Positions 59,553-64,000 of a stretch of DNA of 64,000 nucleotides are shown one piece after another (the first letter of the stretch is position 1; every line of letters begins with the position of its first letter). The stretch is taken from contig CAJUMF010000007.1 in assembly GCA_910586965.1 (NCBI GenBank), positions 56,067-120,066 of the forward strand, given 5' to 3'. Origin of the DNA: an uncultured Dorea sp. (GTDB lineage Bacteria; Bacillota; Clostridia; Lachnospirales; Lachnospiraceae). Position numbers and translations under genes: made by a program. The notes under the pieces were generated by a model. That model was not told where the DNA came from. It saw only the letters and a list, made by a program, of their open reading frames with translations, and ran no database searches.

Positions 59553-59891
59553 AGAAAGGGGGACTGGCGGAGTAGACAGTTCCTCTGTTATGTTTGAATT
59601 TTATAATTTTGCATAATTTGTTTTTATTGCATATTTATCTTTCCTGTGCAATGATAACAACAAATCATAAATTTTGTCATGTGATTTATCAATTCTTTTA
59701 TCCGGGAGTCCGGATTGTCGGTATATTTTTCAAGTTTTCTTTCATGTGTACCCTGATCGTATTATTTAGTAAAGAAGGTGATTGTTATGATTAATGCCTG
59801 ATTTTCACAGCATAGGGGGAAAATACTCTTTGCTTCAGATATCATTTTAGGAGAACGAGTTATATTTTAAAGAAAGGGAAAGCACAGAAAA
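59553..59891. other. Non-coding gap between the DUF1919 copy and the Rpn gene
   Basis: No convincing gene is seen. One 66-codon frame at 59594-59794 has no ribosome site or recognisable similarity. An A/T-rich stretch and AAAGGGAA (59873-59880) precede the ATG at 59892. Confidence 0.5.
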
Positions 59892-59936
59892 ATGTTTTAA
59901 AAAATACTGACACTTTCGAACCGTGCTGTTATTGGA

Positions 59937-60845
59937 TTGATCAATGGCCTGTTTGGGACGGAATATCCGCCAGATAGTACGATAACTTATAATTGGACAG
60001 AACATCATGATGACAACTTAAAGAAGACGCTTGCGGATACGATTGTAACAGTCAATCGTTCCCATTCGTACCATATGGAGGCGCAGATGTATAAAGATGA
60101 GGAAATAGAGTTCCGTGTATTCGATTATAGTTACGGCCATGCGCTTAAATCAAGAAGTGATGCGGACATCTTGCATTTTCCGGAACCGCGGATCATCTAT
60201 CTCTACAATCATGAAAATATTTCTGATACCAAGGAGATTCTCCTTGATTTTGGGACACAGGGAACTTTTTTGTACAGTGTTCCTGTCTTTAAACTCTTAG
60301 AGCATACCACCAAAGAACTAAGCAGTAAAAATATGGTGATACTTATTCCGTTCATGATACTGAAGTTGCGTGATAGCATTATGAAGAAACGGACGCCTGA
60401 AAATATGAAAGCGTTGCAGACTCTGATTCTTGATGATATAATTAGCACCATCAATGAGAGCCAAGCTCGTGGAAACATTACATCAGCAGATGCAAATAAA
60501 CTTCGCAACTTGATTCAGAAATTATATAATCATCTTTATTCTCACTATGAGGAGTTTATCGAAGGGGGGCTGAATGATATGATGGAAGATGGGCTTGTAT
60601 TAGAAGCAGATATTTTAGAGGCAGAATTAACAGAAAAGATAACAAAAAGGGTAACGGAGCAGGTGACCCAGCAAGTAACGGAGCAGGTGACCCAGCAAGC
60701 AATGGAGCAAGCGAACCGACAGATCAAGGAAGATGTGATTCGTAAATTGTATGTGAAGATAAAGAATATCGGGCAGATAGCGGATTTTTTGGAGCTGCCT
60801 CTGGAAGCGGTTCAAGAGGTGCTGGCATCAGGTAATGGAAAATAA
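59937..60845 (+). CDS. Rpn/PD-(D/E)XK nuclease-transposase family protein, start region disrupted
   Basis: The 302-residue frame from TTG 59937 belongs to the Rpn-type putative transposase/nuclease family (YNWTEHHDDNLKKTLADTIVTVNRSHSYHMEAQMYKDE; 59,985-60,101, including the E-x-Q nuclease residues). The real N-terminus seems to be ATG 59892: M-F-stop-K-I-L-T-L-S-N-R-A-V, with TAA at codon 3 in the same frame. So the intact product is not made from that ATG, and re-initiation at 59937 is speculative. A glutamine-rich repeat (VTEQVTQQ) lies at 60,651-60,698 within a coiled-coil region. It adjoins tRNA-Arg. Confidence 0.7.
   Translation: MINGLFGTEYPPDSTITYNWTEHHDDNLKKTLADTIVTVNRSHSYHMEAQMYKDEEIEFRVFDYSYGHALKSRSDADILHFPEPRIIYLYNHENISDTKEILLDFGTQGTFLYSVPVFKLLEHTTKELSSKNMVILIPFMILKLRDSIMKKRTPENMKALQTLILDDIISTINESQARGNITSADANKLRNLIQKLYNHLYSHYEEFIEGGLNDMMEDGLVLEADILEAELTEKITKRVTEQVTQQVTEQVTQQAMEQANRQIKEDVIRKLYVKIKNIGQIADFLELPLEAVQEVLASGNGK
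60651..60698 (+). repeat. Two exact 24-bp direct repeats
   Basis: The 24-bp unit encoding VTEQVTQQ occurs twice in tandem, identical at every base, with a partial third copy to 60716. This indicates recent slippage or coiled-coil expansion. Confidence 0.9.
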
Positions 60846-60856
60846 AAAATAAATTC

Positions 60857-60885
60857 TTTACTTTATGAGAAAAATGTGGTAGTAT
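60857..60885 (+). promoter_or_regulatory. Putative promoter of tRNA-Arg
   Basis: TTTACT (60857-60862), 17-base spacer, TAGTAT (60880-60885), about 28 bases before the tRNA 5' end. Confidence 0.45.
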
Positions 60886-60913
60886 TACAAATGCGATTTC
60901 AATTGTATCATAT

Positions 60914-60985
60914 GCACCCGTAGCTCAGGGGATAGAGCACCGCCCTCCGGAGGCGGGAGCGGCGGTTCGAATCCGCCCGGGTGTG
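60914..60985 (+). tRNA. tRNA-Arg (anticodon CCG)
   Basis: A full cloverleaf can be drawn: acceptor stem 60914-60920 with 60978-60984 (first pair G-U), D arm GCTC/GAGC, anticodon stem CCGCC/GGCGG with loop CTCCGGA (anticodon CCG at 60947-60949), 4-base variable loop, T arm GGCGG/CCGCC with TTCGAAT loop. Discriminator G; CCA is not encoded. It reads CGG codons. Confidence 0.93.
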
Positions 60986-61019
60986 TACTTTAAAAAATGC
61001 GCAGCATCTGGAGGAGCCT

Positions 61020-61652
61020 ATGAAGGAGATCTTTAAGGGCTGCCTGGCAAAGCTTGAAGAGCATAAAAGAAGGAATCTTATTCTTCTGGTGGTATTGTCA
61101 GTTTTTGCCGTGGGAGCAGCCGGGATGGGATTGACCAAAGAGAAGGCGCAGGTTAGGGAGATACATAAGATAAGCAAGGAAAATGTCAGATTAAAGAATA
61201 TTGGCTGTGACAGGGAAGTGCTGAATCCGCTCAGGAAGGACGAGCATCCGATACTTAATCGTGCGGCATCCGATTACTTTAAAGGACTTATGGAAGGTGA
61301 GACTTTTGTAGAAAAGTATGATGACATTCATGTTTATACAAAAGTAGGAGAATACAGAGGTACTTATATTGCGTTTGCAGAGTACCGTATGAAGATAAAA
61401 GATATTTACACAGAAGTTCCGGGATTAGTTACGCTGTATGCGACAAGGGATGAGAAAAGCGGACAGTACCGGATAGATGTAGAAGCGCCGAAGGAACAGG
61501 AAGATTATGTTCGCACTGTGATTGGTCATGCAGATGTACAGGAGTTGCTTGGAGCGATGGAAGAGAAATTTGATTTGGCAGTACATTCTGATGCGCTTCT
61601 CAGGGAATCGCTGGCAGATCTTAAAAATGCATATGGTGCGTATACCGGGTGA
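61020..61652 (+). CDS. Single-pass membrane protein of unknown function
   Basis: The 210-residue protein has one N-terminal transmembrane segment (about residues 18-36) and an outside domain with KVGEYRGTYIAFAEYRMKIKDIYTEVPGLVTLYATRDE (61,332-61,449). No catalytic motif is recognised, and I do not know the family. ATG 61020 has GGAGGAG 5 bases upstream; the longer frame from 60981 starts in the tRNA. It lies between tRNA-Arg and an HtrA protease, and is closed by a terminator. Confidence 0.8.
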   Translation: MKEIFKGCLAKLEEHKRRNLILLVVLSVFAVGAAGMGLTKEKAQVREIHKISKENVRLKNIGCDREVLNPLRKDEHPILNRAASDYFKGLMEGETFVEKYDDIHVYTKVGEYRGTYIAFAEYRMKIKDIYTEVPGLVTLYATRDEKSGQYRIDVEAPKEQEDYVRTVIGHADVQELLGAMEEKFDLAVHSDALLRESLADLKNAYGAYTG

Positions 61653-61712
61653 TAGGATATTGTGAATGGATATAACATATATGCTGGTTTGGAAAATACA
61701 GAGGTAAGAATG

Positions 61713-61745
61713 AATCGGGTCTTTGAAAAAGAGGCCCGATTTTTT
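61713..61745 (+). terminator. Intrinsic terminator
   Basis: An AATCGGG/CCCGATT stem extended by weaker pairs, a small loop, and a run of T, 60 bases after the upstream stop. Confidence 0.8.
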
Positions 61746-61855
61746 GAATTTTAGACAAGGTTTTATCACATTTTAAACACAATTATAAGATAAGATACTT
61801 TACATAAGACAAATAAAACGATATAAGGTAACAGTCGATGAAGGGAGACATATTT

Positions 61856-63115
61856 ATGAATAATCAGTACAGTTATTATACACCAGAACAGGATGATATG
61901 GATTATCAGGCGGGGAGCGGCAACAGACAGAACAGGCAAAAGAATAGAAAAGTTCCGACAGTGATCAAAGTTATTGGTCTGGGGCTTGTGTTCGGAATCG
62001 TGGCGAGTGCGGCATTCCAGACGAGCAATATCGTAGCAGGGAAGTTTCTTAAGAATACTCCGGAAGCGGCAGAGAAAAAAGTAGAGACTGCAGGGAGTAC
62101 ACAGCTTACGACAGGTTCGGGAAAGACGGCGGCATCGGATATTTCCACTATAGCTAAAAATGCGATGCCATCCGTAGTGTCAATTACAAATATGAGTGTG
62201 AAGCAGGTACAGAATTTCTTCGGAGGAATCCATGAGCAGGAGAGCGAGAGCGCAGGGTCAGGCATTATCATTGCTCAGAATGATACAGAGCTATTGATAC
62301 TTACCAATAATCATGTGGTGGAGGGAAATGATACATTGACAGTATCATTTATAGACGAAGAAAGTGTAACGGCAAACATCAAAGGGACGGATTCTGAACG
62401 GGATCTTGCAGTTATTGCTGTTCAGATGAAGGATATTAAGAGTTCAACAAAGGATGAGATTGCAGTTGCACAGATGGGTGATTCTACACAGTTACAGGTA
62501 GGGGAGCAGGTTATTGCTATTGGAAATGCTTTGGGATACGGCCAGTCAGTGACAACCGGGATCATCTCTGCAACGCAGAGGATGTTAGATGGGTTTGACA
62601 GTGAGCTGATTCAGACGGATGCAGCGATCAATCCGGGAAACAGCGGCGGAGCGCTTTTAAATGCCAACGGCGAAGTGATTGGAATCAATACGATCAAGGT
62701 TGCTACGGATGTAGTAGAGGGCATGGGATATGCGATTCCGATTTCAGATGCACAGGATGTCATTACAAATCTGATGAATCAAAAAACGAAGACGAAGGTC
62801 TCGGAAGGCGAGCAGGGTTATCTGGGAATCCAGCCTGTTGATGTTTCGGAAGACAGTGCACAGATGTATGGAATGCCTACCGGAGTATACGTGTCAGAAG
62901 TAGTTGCGGGCAGTGGGGCGCAGAAGGCAGGCATTACAAAGGGTTGTATCATAACAAAGATTGAGGGCACAGCAATTAATAGCACAGTGGCGCTTAGAGA
63001 ACAGCTTCAATATTACGGTGCGGGAGAGACAATTAAGGTCACAGTCGAGATTCCGGGGAGCGATGGAGAGTATAAAGCCAGGACGGTAGAGGTGAAACTC
63101 GGAAAGAATAGATAA
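61856..63115 (+). CDS. HtrA/DegP-type membrane-anchored serine protease with PDZ domain
   Basis: HtrA degrades or refolds damaged proteins outside the membrane. The 419-residue protein has a soluble N-terminus, a transmembrane segment (about residues 35-55), a Ser-protease domain with His153 (TNNHVVEG), Asp183 (SERDLAVI) and Ser263 (INPGNSGGAL), and a PDZ domain from about 320 (YLGIQPVDVSED). ATG 61856 follows GAAGGGAGAC; the in-frame ATG at 61838 lies too far upstream of it. Confidence 0.94.
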   Translation: MNNQYSYYTPEQDDMDYQAGSGNRQNRQKNRKVPTVIKVIGLGLVFGIVASAAFQTSNIVAGKFLKNTPEAAEKKVETAGSTQLTTGSGKTAASDISTIAKNAMPSVVSITNMSVKQVQNFFGGIHEQESESAGSGIIIAQNDTELLILTNNHVVEGNDTLTVSFIDEESVTANIKGTDSERDLAVIAVQMKDIKSSTKDEIAVAQMGDSTQLQVGEQVIAIGNALGYGQSVTTGIISATQRMLDGFDSELIQTDAAINPGNSGGALLNANGEVIGINTIKVATDVVEGMGYAIPISDAQDVITNLMNQKTKTKVSEGEQGYLGIQPVDVSEDSAQMYGMPTGVYVSEVVAGSGAQKAGITKGCIITKIEGTAINSTVALREQLQYYGAGETIKVTVEIPGSDGEYKARTVEVKLGKNR

Positions 63116-63129
63116 AATCAGACAAATGT

Positions 63130-63158
63130 TTGCTATTTTCATTTTCTTGTAGTATAAT
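63130..63158 (+). promoter_or_regulatory. Sigma-A promoter of the zinc-ribbon gene
   Basis: TTGCTA (63130-63135), 17-base spacer, TATAAT (63153-63158), 38 bases before the start codon. Confidence 0.55.
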
Positions 63159-63196
63159 CTATAACAGATTATGAGTCGAGGAGGCAGGAAGTACAA

Positions 63197-63679
63197 ATGA
63201 AATGTCCGATATGTGGTGAACAGTTACGGCCGGGAAAGAAAGATCCTAATTATTTACTGTGTTATAACTGTAAAAAGAAATACAAAGCTCCGCAGAGCAG
63301 TGCGCCGAAACAGGAAGGGAAAGTTTCAAAGAGCAGTGCTCCGAAGCAGAAAGCAAAAAAGGCGAGAGTCCATGAAGAGGAGGAAGAGGATCAGAGATAT
63401 TCGAATCTTCCGCCGAAAAAAGTTCGGGATAAGCGCGAGGATGAGATGCGGAGAGCTTATGACGAGATGCTTGCAGTGGGCGACGGAAGGAGCAAGAAGA
63501 AAAAGTCAAAAGATAAAGTTAATACGAAAAAGCGTCAGAGAGACTATGAGGATGACTATTACGATGATGACGATTATTACGATGATGACGAGAAGGTGTC
63601 CAAAGCACCGATCATCATTCTTGGAATTGCAATTATAGCAGTAGCAGCGGTAATTGCCTATATGGTTCTCTTTAGATAG
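63197..63679 (+). CDS. Zinc-ribbon protein with C-terminal membrane anchor
   Basis: The 160-residue protein starts with a CPICGEQL...CYNCKKKY zinc ribbon (two CxxC pairs), passes through a Lys-rich disordered stretch with a repeated SSAPKQ(E/K) motif and an acidic Asp/Tyr run (DDYYDDDDYYDDDE), and ends in one transmembrane helix (residues 136-158, APIIILGIAIIAVAAVIAYM). Zinc-ribbon/membrane proteins of this type are common in Lachnospiraceae and unassigned. It lies on its own transcript. Confidence 0.85.
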   Translation: MKCPICGEQLRPGKKDPNYLLCYNCKKKYKAPQSSAPKQEGKVSKSSAPKQKAKKARVHEEEEEDQRYSNLPPKKVRDKREDEMRRAYDEMLAVGDGRSKKKKSKDKVNTKKRQRDYEDDYYDDDDYYDDDEKVSKAPIIILGIAIIAVAAVIAYMVLFR

Positions 63680-63693
63680 CTGAAATAATTTAT

Positions 63694-63727
63694 GCGGACT
63701 GGAAGATTGGTTTTCCAGTCCGCTTTT
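63694..63727. terminator. Intrinsic terminator between convergent genes
   Basis: Perfect 11-bp stem GCGGACTGGAA/TTCCAGTCCGC (63694-63704 with 63713-63723) followed by TTTT, between the zinc-ribbon gene and the minus-strand cotJC end. It might also serve the minus strand. Confidence 0.8.
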
Positions 63728-63749
63728 GCGAATGCTTAATTAGTTTGAG

Positions 63750-64000
63750 CTATTTGCAGTTCGCTCTTAAATCAAATTCCGGATTGATCGCATAGAAGTT
63801 CTTGCTGTCCAGGTGATCCTGAACGATTCTTAAGGATTCGCCGAAACGCTGATAATGCACAATCTCCCGCTCCCGGAGGAACTTGATCGGGTCGCAGACT
63901 TCCGGGTCTTTTACAAGACGCAGGATGTTGTCGTAGGTTGTGCGGGCTTTCTGCTCTGCTGCGACCTTGTAAAGACAACAGCGGCAGAAAGCCTTGAAAA
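63750..64000 (-). CDS. cotJC: Spore coat protein CotJC (manganese-catalase family), C-terminal part
   Basis: No start codon is in the window, so this frame is read from the right edge: AAEQKARTTYDNILRLVKDPE, then VCDPIKFLREREIVHYQRFGESLR and LDSKNFYAINPEFD before the stop at 63750. These are the conserved C-terminal sequences of CotJC, a Mn-catalase-like spore coat protein. The 12 residues encoded nearest the edge (FKAFCRCCLYKV) are unusually Cys-rich and do not look like the family, except LYK before AAEQK. This may reflect a frameshift close to the edge. The presence agrees with sigK in a spore former. Confidence 0.82.
   Translation of the reverse strand, partial: FKAFCRCCLYKVAAEQKARTTYDNILRLVKDPEVCDPIKFLREREIVHYQRFGESLRIVQDHLDSKNFYAINPEFDLRANCK

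Noticed and set aside
59594..59794. 66-codon plus-strand frame in the gap before the Rpn gene
   Set aside because: No ribosome site, hydrophobic/aromatic composition of A/T-rich DNA and no recognisable family.
60914..60985. tRNA-Arg as attachment site with a matching attL
   Set aside because: No copy of the tRNA 3' end was found near 27,700-29,250 or elsewhere in the window, and no integrase is present.

Overview
The window looks like a chromosomal segment of a Gram-positive, spore-forming anaerobe of the family Lachnospiraceae (Clostridia). The support is gene order and family content: prmA-rsmE-cysteine desulfurase-thiI, ireB-ruvX-DUF1292, topA-codY, a CIRCE-controlled groESL operon, sporulation sigma factor K and a spore coat protein CotJC at the right edge. 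Small membrane or DUF families that I associate with this family (DUF5688, DUF2304, DUF1919, DUF4832) fit as well. I cannot name the genus from sequence alone.

Positions 1-28,740 are housekeeping DNA, nearly all on the + strand. They hold translation and tRNA/rRNA modification genes (prmA, rsmE, thiI with its desulfurase, mtaB, trmR-trhP, efp), DNA and RNA metabolism (ruvX, RNase J, yifB/comM, dprA, topA), regulators (Fur family, sigK, codY), chaperonins, guaB, galM, an anchored amidase, aroK and yqeG. Several sigma-A type promoters, a sigma-K-like promoter in front of sigK and several intrinsic terminators can be read directly.

Positions 28,755-60,845 form an accessory glycopolymer island. 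It opens with a minus-strand XRE repressor-like gene and two back-to-back promoters, one of them flanked by TAGCT-type operator-like repeats. Next comes a Gram-positive Pel-like exopolysaccharide operon: pelD (here fused to a degenerate SDR epimerase domain and keeping the RxxD c-di-GMP I-site motif), pelE, a DUF2194 protein in the PelA position, pelF and pelG. It continues without a clear break into a DUF2304 protein, two glycosyltransferases, and two DUF4832 proteins on either side of a large GT-C-like membrane protein. The second half (44.5-59.5 kb) looks like a separate ABC-exported polysaccharide locus. It has GT4 and GT2 enzymes, a pyruvyltransferase/F420-hydrogenase-beta fusion, a CE4 deacetylase, two DUF1919 proteins (one frameshifted at its C-terminus), a GT2-SGNH hydrolase fusion, a Wzm/Wzt-type exporter and a secreted BspA-type LRR protein. 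A Rpn-type nuclease gene with a stop at codon 3 closes the island beside tRNA-Arg(CCG).

Positions 60,900-64,000 return to core genes: tRNA-Arg, an anchored protein of unknown function, an HtrA-type serine protease, a zinc-ribbon membrane protein, and the minus-strand end of cotJC.

The most interesting content is the Pel-like operon. It appears to unite a second-messenger receptor (PelD RxxD), a probably non-catalytic sugar-nucleotide-fold domain, and an extra module of GT-C plus paired DUF4832 proteins that I do not recognise from described Pel systems.
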